The position numbers and the translations under genes were made by a program. Shown here one piece after another: positions 11,239-22,269 of a DNA stretch of 64,000 bases. A model generated the notes under the pieces. The model saw only the letters and a list, made by a program, of their open reading frames with translations, had not been told where the DNA came from and ran no database searches. Each line of letters opens with the position of its first letter. Positions within the stretch are counted from its first letter, which is position 1. Location of the stretch: positions 328,898 to 392,897 of the forward strand of contig PDUO01000002.1 of the NCBI GenBank assembly GCA_003008705.1. Reading direction: 5' to 3'. This DNA is from Pezicula radicicola (lineage: Eukaryota; Ascomycota; Leotiomycetes; Helotiales; Dermateaceae).

Positions 11239-13448
11239 ATGTCTCGAGTTTTCTCTTCTTCGTCCTTCTTCGCCCGACCTCTTCGCCAAATCCCCATCCC
11301 CAACAAAATAGTCTACCCCAGATCTTCCTTCTCCACGTTCACCATGTCGACGTACGTTGATGACCTCTTCTGAATACAATCAACTTCTAACGTGTTTAAT
11401 AGGAAGAGTTTCGATACTTCTCATAGTACTCTTGCTCGCAAGACTCAGAGAATACATGGTCTCGTGCCGCCGAGTGTTGAGAGTCACGAGATCCAAGCTC
11501 AGCGATGTAAGTTCCCGTGTTTTCCTTTGTCGCTCTACAGAGAAGATAAAAGAGGTAGAAAAAGGGAGAGAAAATGATAGAGCTGATGAATAATGTACAG
11601 GCCTCAAGCAATTGACCTCCAAGACCACTCCCATCGAGAAGTACTTGTACTTGAGTCATCTGAGGAACCACAGCACGGACTTGTTTTACAGGTTGCTGGC
11701 GGGAAATATCAAGGCACGATATCCTATTTGAACGAATACAGGAGCTGGCACTGACGGTTCTGAGTAAAGGATTTCACACCTTTGATCTACACCCCAGTTG
11801 TTGGCGAGGCCTGTATGAGGTGGTCGGAGATTTATCACCAGCCTGAAGGTACATAATCTCTCCACCTCAGCCAAGATCCTTCTTCACTCTCGCTCATCCT
11901 CCTTAAAGGAAGCTCGCTAACACACTCCTAGGTCTATACATTTCATACGACGACCTCGGCTCCATCAGCACCGTCCTACGCAATTGGCCCCAGAACGAGG
12001 TCCAGATCACCGTCGTAACAGATGGCTCCCGCATTCTTGGACTCGGTGACCTCGGGGTTAATGGAATGGGTATTCCTGTAGGGAAATTAGCCTTGTACAG
12101 TGGATGCGGAGGTATCGACCCTGCCAAGACTTTGCCGTTGACGTTGGATCTGGGAACTAATAACCAGGCATTGTTGGATGATCCTTTGTACATGGGCAGT
12201 AAGCGACGGAGAGTGAGTACGGAGGAGGAGGCAGCCTTCTTGGACGAGTTGATGGAAGCTTTAACTACTGTTTGGCCTGGGTAGGTTTTCCATACTGTCG
12301 GTATGGTATGAGTAAATACTGACTGGAAGCACAGAATTGTGGTTCAGTTTGAAGATTTCAAGAACCCCTTCCCATCACTCGCCAGATACCAGAACAAATA
12401 TTCCTTCTTCAACGACGATATCCAAGGGACTGGTGCTGTCATTCTAGCAGGCGTGATCAATGCGCTGCGCAAAACCGATATTCCCATCAGAGATCAACGA
12501 GCTGTTTTCATGGGAGCGGGCAGTGCAGGTGTGGGTGTTGCGAAACAGATTGCCGAGTACTTCATTCAAGAAGGTGGATTAACAGAGGAGGAAGCCAAGA
12601 AGTGCTTCTGGATTGTTGATACAAAGGTATCCAACGACCTCTGCTCCCCTACTTGAATCTAGTACTAATAATTACCAAAGGGTCTTGTGACAGCCAATAG
12701 AGGCGACGTCCTAGCCGACCACAAGACCTACTTCGCACGTCACGACAATGGAGATCATCAACCCAAGACTTTAGAGGAAGTAATCTCCTACGTTCGCCCA
12801 ACAATGCTCATGGGTCTCTCCACCATCAAGGGAGTCTTTTCCCCTTCCATCCTCAAGCAGATGGGATCTCTCAACAAAAATCCAATCATCTTCCCTCTGT
12901 CCAACCCCTCCAATAAATCGGAATGCACATTTGAAGAGGCGATGCGCTATACGGATGGTAGAGCACTCGTGGCTTGTGGAAGCCCCTTCCCTGACTACGT
13001 GCATGAAGGAAAGATTTTCCCTTCTAACCAGGGGAAGTAAGTCCATCCTTATTTCGCCGTCGTTCAAAATCATGACTAACCAACGTGTCATAGCAACATG
13101 TATGTCTTCCCAGGCATTGGACTCGGCGCCATCCTTTGCAAAGCAACAAGGATAACAGACAGCATGATCTACACAGCCGCAACATCCCTCTCTTCGTCGG
13201 TCACATCCTCAGAACTCAGCGCTGGAATGCTCTATCCGACTCTAACTCGCATCCGTGATGTTTCAGTGATAGTAGCAAGAGATGTGATTCGGGAGGCGCA
13301 GAGAAAGGGGGTTGATGGGACTGATAAAGAACAGCTTATGTTGAGAGGTATAAATGATAGTGAGCTAGAGAGTTGGATTAGGAGCCGGATGTATGATCCT
13401 TTTGTTGGTGTTGAGGCTGGGGGATTGTGGGCTGGTACTAAATTGTAA
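11239..13448 (+). CDS. Malic enzyme (NAD(P)-dependent, probably mitochondrial)
   Basis: Oxidative decarboxylation of malate to pyruvate. Exons: 11239-11351, 11403-11506, 11601-11713, 11770-11848, 11932-12280, 12335-12626, 12681-13036, 13094-13448; 1761 nt, 586 residues, all phases consistent. The N-terminal domain shows the family strings [19 protein letters not shown] and [18 protein letters not shown], followed by [20 protein letters not shown]. The NAD-binding part has [15 protein letters not shown] and [13 protein letters not shown], and the C-terminal part has [12 protein letters not shown]. The first 36 residues are rich in Ser and Arg without acidic residues ([19 protein letters not shown]...), like a mitochondrial presequence; an internal ATG at 11344 could start a cytosolic form. 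The third intron (11714-11769) appears to use a GC donor. Family identity is near certain; cofactor and location are inferred. Confidence 0.93.
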
Positions 13449-14075
13449 GGTTTTATTTGGGAGGTTTGGCGATCAGGTTTCAAAAGTCAAGTATTTCTAA
13501 GGGATAAGAGTACTAGCTACTGTTCACATCACAGAATGGCTATAGAATGGATTGAGTAACCATGCTCTGCGATGAGAAATAGGCCTCGATTCTCTAGTTC
13601 CTCCTAAGAAATTCTTTTTACTACTGTATAATAAATATTTTTTCTAAAATAAACATCAACACAATAAGCACAATCCCTCCTTAGAAACCGACAATCTCAA
13701 ACGATCAGCTCGAGGCATAGGCATTTAACGATCCATCAATTATTCTTCCACCCCAAATCTTAGAAGACTACCATAGTAATCGTATGTCTCGAAGCATTTA
13801 CACCTTAAAAGATTTTATAATCAGAACACCTAATCAAGAAATCACCTATTCTCATAAACTACAATTTACCTTGCTTCCCCCCATTCCCACCCACCTAGAA
13901 CTCTACAACATCATCAAAACAAAATAACAACAAGATAACAAAAAGTTAAAGTCAGAGGTCTTAGCATACTCCTTAGATATCTTTGTATTCCTAAGATATA
14001 AAAATCTTAAATCCCTTTTTTTCTCTTATACACATAATCCCACACTATCATCACTTCTTCTTCTATCACAGATGA
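13449..14075. other. 3'-3' intergenic region, AT-rich
   Basis: This lies between the convergent malic enzyme and MscL genes. It is rich in A/T and C/T tracts; no ORF or structural RNA was recognised. Confidence 0.6.
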
Positions 14076-15398
14076 TCATATACGACCCATTCTCTCCTCC
14101 CTTCCATCCTGCCAACTTGTACAATTAACACATCTCTTAGCCTATTCATCCCCAAGTCAATTAGTCACTCAACTCTCTCTTCTTTCTTACGTTTTGTCTC
14201 TCCCCCTCTTTAAAAACAAGAGAAAAGGGGGAAAAGAAAGAAACTTACCTTCTCACTAATCCTCTTCCGACAATACTTGCACTTAACAGTATGTTTAATA
14301 ATGGGATCAGTACTAAACAACTCATACAAACTTGCTATACAATATAGAACAAATCCTAAACCGGCAAAATTGAGGAGTTTATTGATGAATGATCTAATTG
14401 TTCCATTAATTCATTAGTTTGAATTCTCTAAGATTTTCTTTTTCTTTTTCGACAGGTGTAGGGGAAAAAAGGAGGTGGTGTTTTGTGTTGGAATGGAATT
14501 GTATAGAGTATTGTCAGATTAGATCAAGTAAAACTCCTTCATATACCACTATACAAGAGTAGAAACCACGACCTCTTTCTTATGAACGAGGAAGGGTTTC
14601 GAGCTCAAGTTTGAGGTGGCGTCGGGTAAGCTCTTTGGTATCATCATTCAATACCATACACACTCTCTACATTATGAAAGTTTAGTTCCGTGAGAATTTC
14701 AGAAAAATAAACTCAGAAAAGAGATAGATGTAAGTGGGGAGAAGAGGGGGGGAAGAATGAAACCAAACCCAAAAAAGGGGAAGAAAAAGATGAAGAGAAC
14801 AAACCCATAAGCCAGAACAACAGCTCCATCATCCAAAGCCTGCTCCAAGGTATTATACCCATGATGCGGATCACTAGCCCCAGGAACATAATGCGGTCCC
14901 GGTCTCAGCACGGCAAACTTCTCATCCAGATTCCGATTAATAAACGGCAATAAAGACAAGGGAGGAAGTAAGATTTCAGATACGAAACTCGTTACTACTG
15001 TTGTGAATGCTGCTGCTATACTATATCATATCCCAAATCATTGTCAGCGCTTAATTCCTTTCCTAATTCCTCTCTTCCTTTGGACGAGGGTGTTTCTGGG
15101 TTATGTTGATTGGTATGTGTGATCACGTGATTAATATCAACCGAAACAGGAAAATATCTAGGCAGGGGAAAAGGGGAGAGGAAGAAAGAAAGAGGAAGAG
15201 ACATTACATCAAACCAACAGCAACCTCCAAAACATTATCCTGTAAAGCGAAATCTTGAAATCCATCCCAGGCGCGTCTCGCTTTCTTACCACCTTCTTCG
15301 GCGACGTGAGATAGTTCTTCTGAGTTGAGATGGCCGGAGACGCGTTGGAGGAGGAGGGGGACGCGACTTTGTGCTGCTTCTTCGTCGCTGGGTGACAT
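14076..15398 (-). CDS. MscL-type large-conductance mechanosensitive channel
   Basis: A homopentameric stretch-activated membrane channel that releases osmolytes in hypo-osmotic shock in bacteria; a minority of fungi carry homologues. Exons read from the minus strand: 15398-15208, 15020-14805, 14393-14249, 14141-14076; 618 nt, 205 residues, phases consistent. The core is FALQDNVLEVAVGLIIAAAFTTVVTSFVSEILLPPLSLLPF, written here in two joined parts: the segment through AVGLII is the first helix and the rest follows it directly. A fungal-type loop with HHGYNTLEQALDDGAVVLAYG precedes the second helix (SFINKLLNFAGLGFVLYCIA). The C-terminus has a CKYC...CVNC cysteine pattern typical of the fungal forms I recall, perhaps a small metal-binding tail. 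The last acceptor (14141) could be six bases further on. Three introns exclude bacterial contamination. Confidence 0.88.
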
Positions 15399-15599
15399 GG
15401 TATTGTGTTGTTGTTGGGGTTTTGATAGATAAGTCTTTGGGGTGTGTTAATTTTTTTGAAGTTGGTTTTTGTTTTAGGAGTGGTGAGGTTGAGGGAGAAA
15501 TGGGGATGGTGGATGGATGTGTTTGAGAGTGAGTTGGATGAGGCTTAGCTTGCACGTGTGATTTCTTCGCTTAGTGCATGGCCACCTCCTTTTTTTGGT

Positions 15600-15617
15600 G
15601 GGGGGGGGGGAGGGGGA
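15600..15617 (+). repeat. Poly-G tract upstream of the MscL gene
   Basis: A run of 11 G is followed by AGGGGGAGG in the 5' region of the minus-strand MscL gene (C-rich on its coding strand). The 15399-15866 interval otherwise holds no gene. Confidence 0.7.
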
Positions 15618-15866
15618 GGAAGCAGTGTATGATAGGTAACAAGTAAATTCGTTCTTCATGAGAGATTCGTTGAACCTGCCTACCTTAATCTCTTATCTTA
15701 TTAGGTATCTATATTACCGTTACAAGGTTCTAGAAGTTTGTATCTACTATATCACTCTACCTCATTCCCAAAGATACCAGCTATAACACTTCAATCCCAG
15801 GATCCTCATTTTCAGACTTCAGCCTTCAGACTTCCAAACAACCTCATTTCCACATCCTCTCACCCC

Positions 15867-17457
15867 CTAACATCCAAGCCCGTTTAAATATAGATCTGCT
15901 TCTGCGAAAAGTTCTTCCCATTCTGCAATTCCCTTTCTCTTCCGTTGACAGTGACGAATTGTAATAGATCCATCGTCCTAATTATCAATCAAGTCAGTCA
16001 CAGAATCATCCACAATTCCATCAATCAACTAAAACCCCACTCCTTTCCCTTATATAATCCTCCCACAAATCCAATCAATTGACTTAAAGCGGAAATAGAA
16101 TCAACTAACTAACCTAATACACTTCTCATCAACCATCTCCATACTATTAGCTTCCGGAAGAGCACCATCATAGATTAGAATTCTCGATCCATCTCTCAAA
16201 GCCGGGATCAGCGCTCTTAGAATTTTAATCGCATACGCATCAGACCAGTTATGGAAGATCCAACGGAAGAAATATAGATCTGCTTTTACGGGTTGAGGTG
16301 TGAAGAAGTCGTGGGTTGTGAGTTGGACTCTGTCTTGTAGATCGAGTGGGATTGGATTTTTGGAAGTGGTTGTGGTGCGCATACTGGGAAGTTCTTGGAT
16401 TTGAAATTTGAGCTTGGAGAAGTGTTGTGCTAGGCCTATAGAGATGTGGCCTTGGGATCCTCCGGCTGCGGTATAATTTAGATGAGAGATTGATGATAAG
16501 GATGACGATCAAGACTTTATTAAAGGTTAATGGAATGAAATGAGACAGTTAACTTACATCGACAACGGTAGTTTCGCCCAGTTCTCCCCATTCATAACCT
16601 TCGATTACATGTCGTACATCATAACCCTCACTCTTGGCATTTGCACTCATCGCAAGCACATATCGCTGTAATCTCTCCTGGCTCTTTGCAAAGTGATCAA
16701 AGAAGGTTTCGCTGGGACCGAGTTGGTTAGCGAGTGCATAGCTGGTCTCATGGGGTTCTTAAGAACCTGGCCATTTGGACATTGTTGGTACTGTTTGCGC
16801 GATTGGAAGCCATAAGTCTCAGAGAAGAAACCAACCCATGCTACTAGTTGTGCGTCTTCGGCGAGGAGAAGTGATGATGATGTGTGAGATACGTAGCCTG
16901 GGCGTAGTTCTTCGAAGATATGGTTAGTTATAGCATGGCGGATTAGCCGTCGGAGATTGGTTGTGTCGATATTTACTTTTGTGCTGAGTTCGGAATAGCT
17001 AATATCTACATTGACAGGAACGGCTTGTGCGATTTTGAACTTGTTAGATAGCGTATAGTGAAAGTCTATTTACGGAATCCCAGGCTAGGCGCCGTATACT
17101 CTCTTTGGGACCGACGGTTAGGTCATGGAGTTCTTTGGTGGCTGCTATGAGCTTCACCCTTGCTGCATAAGGAACGGCGTCAGCGGCTGGGATGGATAGC
17201 TCCGTCAAACTGCCCACATCGAGAGATGGTTCGGGTATGTTCTTGGAGGCTAGATACGAGGTGATAGAAGTATTATCCGATAGCTCTGTTGCCAGGAGCG
17301 TGAAGCGAGCGATTGGTTGCCATTGTACGGGGAAGTGAGTTCCAGACTTGAAGGTGTTGGACAGGTTTGAAACGCGTGGCAAGAGAGGTCGGCTGAACAG
17401 TAATGATGATATCTCCTGATATGTCAAGTGAGGGGTCGTGAGTTGTGGTGTGGGCAC
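15867..17457 (-). pseudogene. O-methyltransferase pseudogene (fungal secondary-metabolism type)
   Basis: The remains of a SAM-dependent O-methyltransferase with the usual fungal architecture. The N-terminal dimerisation part is in one frame (ELSDNTSITSYLASKNIPEP, then AATKELHDLTVGPKESIRRL). One extra A at about 17042 (ATC-TAACAAG) moves the reading into another frame for FKIAQAVPVNVDISYSELS and AWVGFFSET. A further one-base loss at about 16820 shifts to WLPIAQTVPTMSKWPGS, which then meets an in-frame TAA, continues as EPHETSYALANQLGPSETFF and reaches VIEGYEWGELGETTVVD. The next intron junction is also out of phase, after which GGSQGHISIGLAQHFSKL, FFTPQPVKADLYFFRWIFHN and ILIYDGALPEANSMEMVDEK follow. 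The C-terminus (VTVNGRER / AEWEELFAEAD) is split by yet another frameshift. No ATG start is visible. The boundaries are approximate. Confidence 0.85.
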
Positions 17458-17749
17458 TGTGTGGGGGCGGGGTTATAGCCAATGAGGTTGGATATATCCC
17501 TATCGATGCGGAAATCTCATGCAAGATATCCCGCAGCACACGGGATGAATCTTCTTCACTCCCGTAGGAGATCTGCAGGCCGCGGAAAGTGCCAGTATCA
17601 CCGTCCTCCTGCTGCCACCCTTGCTAACGGACTCGGCGACAACGCCCTCATCTTCACCCTTAGTGCCTGTAAATTTCAGTGCTTGAAATCAACGAGTTGT
17701 GCACATAAAGTGCCCTAGTGAGATTGACAAAGCTTCCCCAAACATCTTG

Positions 17750-20224
17750 TCAACCACCACCCATATTTAAGTTCCCCGACACCCCATCATCAGGCATGAA
17801 AACGCCATCGTAGATCCGATAGCCAGCAGTAGCAAACATTTCCTCCCAACGATCGTTATTCTCAAAGGTCCAAGCCGCATTATTGCCCATGTCCGTCTCA
17901 TATCCCATATTTGCCATATTTTGAGTTCCTGGGTAGAAGCTATCCTGACTTAGATGTTGGGTATTCACTATGGGCTCCGCGTATGTCATCTGATGATCAT
18001 TGGGAGGATTTTGATGATTTGGTGGAACGTTTGAATTGGAATCAACAGCCGGAATTGATCCACTGGAGGTGTTATATTGTTGAAGTGTTACCGAAATTGA
18101 TTCTTGTTGTGATTTTGGTGCTGTTAGCTTTTTGGTTGGTAGTCGCTTTGCTTTTTCGTTTTCATATTGTACTGCAACATTGCTGAGAAAGCGTGCTTGA
18201 AGGGCACAGCCAGTCTTTTGAGTTGCGCATTGACTATCAAAAGTTCGTGCTGTTTTACGTATAGCCTCAATTGCTGGCGCCTCAAACTCAGTGCTCAGAT
18301 GAGCGGGCAGGGAGAGGAGCAGCTGAATGTGTTGTTTTGTTAGCTAAGATAACAACATTATTAAGTAATAACCAATAGGAAAAGCTCACCTTTATGAGAA
18401 AGACGGCTGAATAGGCAGTCATGACATGAACGGAGTCTTGAGCGAAGTAGAGAAGTTTCAGTGGGCCGAATTTGTCGGATATTTGCTTCAGCATATCAAT
18501 AGCGCTGGAGTAACATGTCCAGACTGCTTGCTTAGATATTGGGGTGCCGTTCTTGGCATCATTTAGTGATTGTTGAAGCGCATAGGAGTTGAGAAGGAGT
18601 CGAAGGTGGGTTCCGTAAAATCGGATGAGAAACGCTTGACATCGATCTACTCGTTCTACAGTCCATATTAGTTTAGCTTCGGCAGGATAGGTGCCTAATA
18701 GTTACCATCTTCGGAAATTGGCAACCAATGCTCCTCCCATCTTGTGATATTTGCATTCAACAGCTTCATTAGAGTATCACCTTGACGTATGTGACGCGAT
18801 GACCGGTCAGGCGAAACTAATTCTAGGATCTCAGAGCTTATGATGCGTAGCGTGACGAATGCTGACAACAAAGCGTCGGCACCAAATACGGCGTGTGGCT
18901 GCTTATACCAGTTTTGCGCTGTTGAGATGAAGTCGTTCTGGTCAATCATGTAAGGCTTGCCCATCTGCAAGCTGATGCTGTATTTTCATGATAATTAGTC
19001 CAGAGCTCAATTTAAAATAGAAGAGAAAAATACCTCCGATCATACACGAACAGTATTAGCCATGTTCGCCGAATGTTCATTCCTTCCCTTATTTCTAGTG
19101 AGGAATCGCCTTCCTGCGGAACAGGAATAGTCGATTCCAATTTATGCCACCCCATTTCGATGCACATACGTATGGCATATCCGATCAAGAGCCAAGACCT
19201 TGTGTCATCAGGCTCTTTCCAGTAGGTAGAAACGAGAATTGCCTGGACTGTTTCGGGTGACTTTGTGCCTTGAGTAAAAGCCTTTGCTAGGAGATGTTCA
19301 GTGTGAGCTCGGAGTGTTGAGTGTAGTGGAGGATGGAAAGCCCTTGCAGCCGCAGCTAGAATGCTGGTGAGCAGGAACGGCGACCTCTGTTGGACATATT
19401 CGAATGTGTGTAGCTTAGGATCAAACTGGCTGATGAAGGGGTTAAGAGATCTCATGAAGCTACCCGTTGTATCAGCCTATATTCTCAGCCCAAGCGATTG
19501 GATTGATTCAGCTCAACCCTCATCCATCCGCATAAATTTAAAGACCACCACCAGCAAGAAAGATACCAAGACTCACCTATCAAAAAGCCCCAGAGCGATC
19601 GGAAAATTAAGGATCTTGCACCTCACCGGATCATCTACACTATACGCCAGGCTATTTTCTGGACTCAAGTGGCCCTTCTGATCCTCGCCACCCTCTCCAT
19701 CCTCGTCACAATCCGCCGTACTCAGCACATTCTGGAGCGAGAATTTACCAGTCTTGGCATTCTTGTTAAGTAGTTCCGCTGGCTGAAGAGCATTCGTGCT
19801 ATCCCATAGACTTTTGGCAGGAGGAGTCTGCTCTGTGAAATCTGATGTGCTGCCTCCAGCGTAGCTACCAGAAGTTTCCTCGGGAAGCGAAGGATCGATC
19901 ATAGATTCTTCGTTCCACTTGGGTATGGAGCCACGTGATGTTGTTCCCAAGAATCCGGGAGGTGAGGATTGGGCTTCTGATTTTCGAACTAGCCTGTAGC
20001 GTTTGTTAGCGGGTGTAGAGATACGGGGGGAGAAGGAAGGCAATTCGGCGAAGGGCCTCGTTTGAATAAGCATACTTTGTCCCGGGCTTGCGTCCTCGGC
20101 GATGCTTCTCAAATACGCAGTCCATGGACTTTCGTATACAACGTTCGCACGTAGGCGACGATGGATCCCGTCTACACTTCATTTTGACACTCCTACATGG
20201 TAGACATGCATTTTGACTTGACAT
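17750..20224 (-). CDS. Zn2Cys6 transcription factor with fungal-specific TF domain
   Basis: A nuclear DNA-binding regulator. Exons read from the minus strand: 20224-20076, 19993-19577, 19459-19034, 18977-18706, 18655-18390, 18322-17750; 2103 nt, 700 residues, every join in phase. The zinc cluster starts at Cys7 with spacing CX2CX6CX8CX2CX6C (CLPCRSVKMKC...CERCIRKSMDC) and is followed by a basic linker KHRRGRKPGTK. The middle homology domain (PF04082 type) is visible from ILNFPIALGLFDSFMRSLNP through LIGYAIRMCIEMGWHKLE and the typical FVYDRSISLQMGKPYMI. The C-terminal 150 residues are Gln/Asn-rich and probably activating. An in-frame ATG 39 bases upstream exists, but starting at MSSQNAC fits the family. 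It may once have controlled the adjacent, now broken methyltransferase; the target is unknown. Confidence 0.9.
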
Positions 20225-20922
20225 GATCTTTAGTGACAGACCATAATAATGCGGGGGCCCCAATCACGTGGAATGGGTCTGGTACTCACCTCAAGCCTTT
20301 CGCCGTCTGGGTGGTCTGGGTCTGCACTTCCGGGTCCATGATCAGGTCCGTTGTATTGCGTTTCACGACGGGTGGAGGTCGTACAGAGCTATGATGCGGT
20401 CAATGGGCTCATGGGCAAAATCATCATTGTCACGTCCTTGTTGTTCCGAAGCAAAGCAACCGAAGCATTAAGCGTCTCCCAGAGCCGACTGTCGCTTAAT
20501 TTGACACTAGTGAAGGGTGTGTCAGCACGCCCCCTTTCTCTTCCCCTGAATTTCCTCGCCAAAAATCCGTCTTACTGCTTGTCATCATCACTCACATATT
20601 GGCCCCATCCTTTTTTTTTACATCGCACTGGCATCAACGTCCAAGAGCCTCACAATCCGCCAACGTGGTTGAAGGGCCACAATGTTTTGTCGCCTCTTGT
20701 CTCCCGGCAGCGGACGAAGCTGAATCACCGGTCGGCATCTCACTATTCTTATCACGGAGTTTCTCCGGGAAGCTTCTCGAACTTCGCCGTCGTTGCCCGC
20801 ATGCTCGTTCTCGCTCTCTTCCTTTTATTGAAATAAGGTCACATGATATTCGTTGTCCTTCATTGAATCGTACAGGCTCATACTCATCCAGAGCGGCATA
20901 GAGTAGGTAGGTATGTGATGGC
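20225..20922. other. Intergenic region, no gene recognised
   Basis: This is the upstream region of the Zn2Cys6 gene. Open frames of 100-161 codons on the plus strand (20351-20836, 20599-20901) have no start context or recognisable domain. Confidence 0.5.
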
Positions 20923-21558
20923 TCAGAAGTTCTCCCTCTCTACGACATTCAGTCCTCGCTCAAACATGAACTCCATACCCTTGGCCTCAACCTTAGCCTG
21001 AACCTCTTCCAGCGTCTTCAGAAGCCCTTCTTGGATCGTAACTTCCCTCTCCGTCATCTCCCTCTTGCCACTGCCCACAAGCAACGCTTTACTCGCTGAA
21101 GTAACGGCTTGAACGATATCCCCATCTACGCTCGCTAGCACATCCATCAGATCTTCACCCTCCTCACTCTCCTCGTCAAACTCTAGATCGCTCACCTGAA
21201 TGACGATCTCCCTCAACAACTCTAAACACTCGAAGCCCAACCCAACACCCATCATCGCCCTAATCCGTTTCTGCGTTCTTTCAAACTCAGGACTTAACGT
21301 GACTTTTGGGTTTGAGGCTCGAGTTGGTGTGGTGATGAAAAGTTGTGGCATTGAGCCAGGATTGGATTTCTGAAGCCAGTGTAACGATTGAGCTTCGAAT
21401 TCTTTGGTAAAGGTCGAGTCGACTGCTAAAATGGATCGCATCACTGCTCGTAGCCCTTCAGCTGGTAATGAGGAGATTATCGTGTCTGTCATCATGTTGA
21501 TATGAGCTGCCTTGGCGGGGTTGATAGCCTTGTTGACCTCCATCGTGGGGCCGGGCAT
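20923..21558 (-). CDS. Hypothetical protein, 211 residues
   Basis: A single-exon frame. The first ATG is at 21558 (MPGPTMEVNKAINPAKAAHI); the frame extends to 21615 upstream but without another ATG. The protein looks helical: a short N-terminal part with SSLPAEGLRAVMRSILAVD, a central segment with two basic patches around ERTQKRIRAMMG, an acidic stretch DLEFDEESEEGEDLMD at about residues 145-160, and a C-terminal amphipathic helix with many Glu/Lys. There is no signal peptide or membrane segment. I do not recognise the family. Codon use and the uninterrupted frame suggest a real gene. The SSLPAEGLR...EF...W pattern might be a fungal protein-interaction module, but that is speculative. Confidence 0.65.
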   Translation of the reverse strand: MPGPTMEVNKAINPAKAAHINMMTDTIISSLPAEGLRAVMRSILAVDSTFTKEFEAQSLHWLQKSNPGSMPQLFITTPTRASNPKVTLSPEFERTQKRIRAMMGVGLGFECLELLREIVIQVSDLEFDEESEEGEDLMDVLASVDGDIVQAVTSASKALLVGSGKREMTEREVTIQEGLLKTLEEVQAKVEAKGMEFMFERGLNVVERENF

Positions 21559-22269
21559 CGTGGTAGAGTGAGGAGAAGTGAGGCTTGACGTCAATTTTGG
21601 AAGGAATTTGTCCAAGTTGACAGATCAAGTGATTGGAGATCCAGTGATATCGAGAGTAGGTTTACTTGATTTGTATCTTCGGGATATTCAGTTCCTTTAA
21701 AGATGGAGGGAGCTGGTAGTGATGGTATCTCGATAGCAGACCACATGCAAGTGACACCACACACCTTGCTTTGGCCGGCATTCTCTAGAGGACCGACAAG
21801 TTAAATGTCAGGCTTCAACCGTGCACACGCCACTTTTCAGGACTTTCCAAATACCGAGCAACAAGTGCGGATTGCGAATTTTCCACTTCTCAAGTTGAAG
21901 ATACTGTATCGATGGCCGCAAGTTGCGTTCGCGTTCGTGGTTCAGACCCCCATCCATGCGCTCTCAGCCGAACGAATTAAGACGCCGGCCAATAATCTAG
22001 CCGCCCGCCTTTATGGAACGAACGACTGTTACGACATATTAGGACACCGATAACTGCTGGAATCAAACAAGCACAATATCACAGTTCATGGAGGAGAAAA
22101 TGATGGACGTTTTCATGACATGCTGTGTGCTATAAGGAGGCGCAAGAGCAACACGAAAAACCCATCATAAGAAGGGGTTGTCCATCCGAATTTGGAAGTC
22201 GGCACATAGTTATCACGATCTGCATAAAGCTTGTCATTGCCTTCCGATTGTTACACAACTGCCGAGATA
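21559..22269. other. Divergent intergenic region (hypothetical / aldo-keto reductase)
   Basis: This probably contains both promoters. No ORF of note; no RNA gene was seen. Confidence 0.5.

Noticed and set aside
14076..15398. Bacterial contamination or recent bacterial transfer for MscL.
   Set aside because: Three phase-consistent fungal introns and a fungal-type C-terminus.
15867..17457. An intact methyltransferase with additional introns.
   Set aside because: Frame changes occur inside conserved blocks over single bases, without splice signals.
20351..20836. A 161-codon frame upstream of the Zn2Cys6 gene.
   Set aside because: No recognisable features; probably promoter DNA open by chance.
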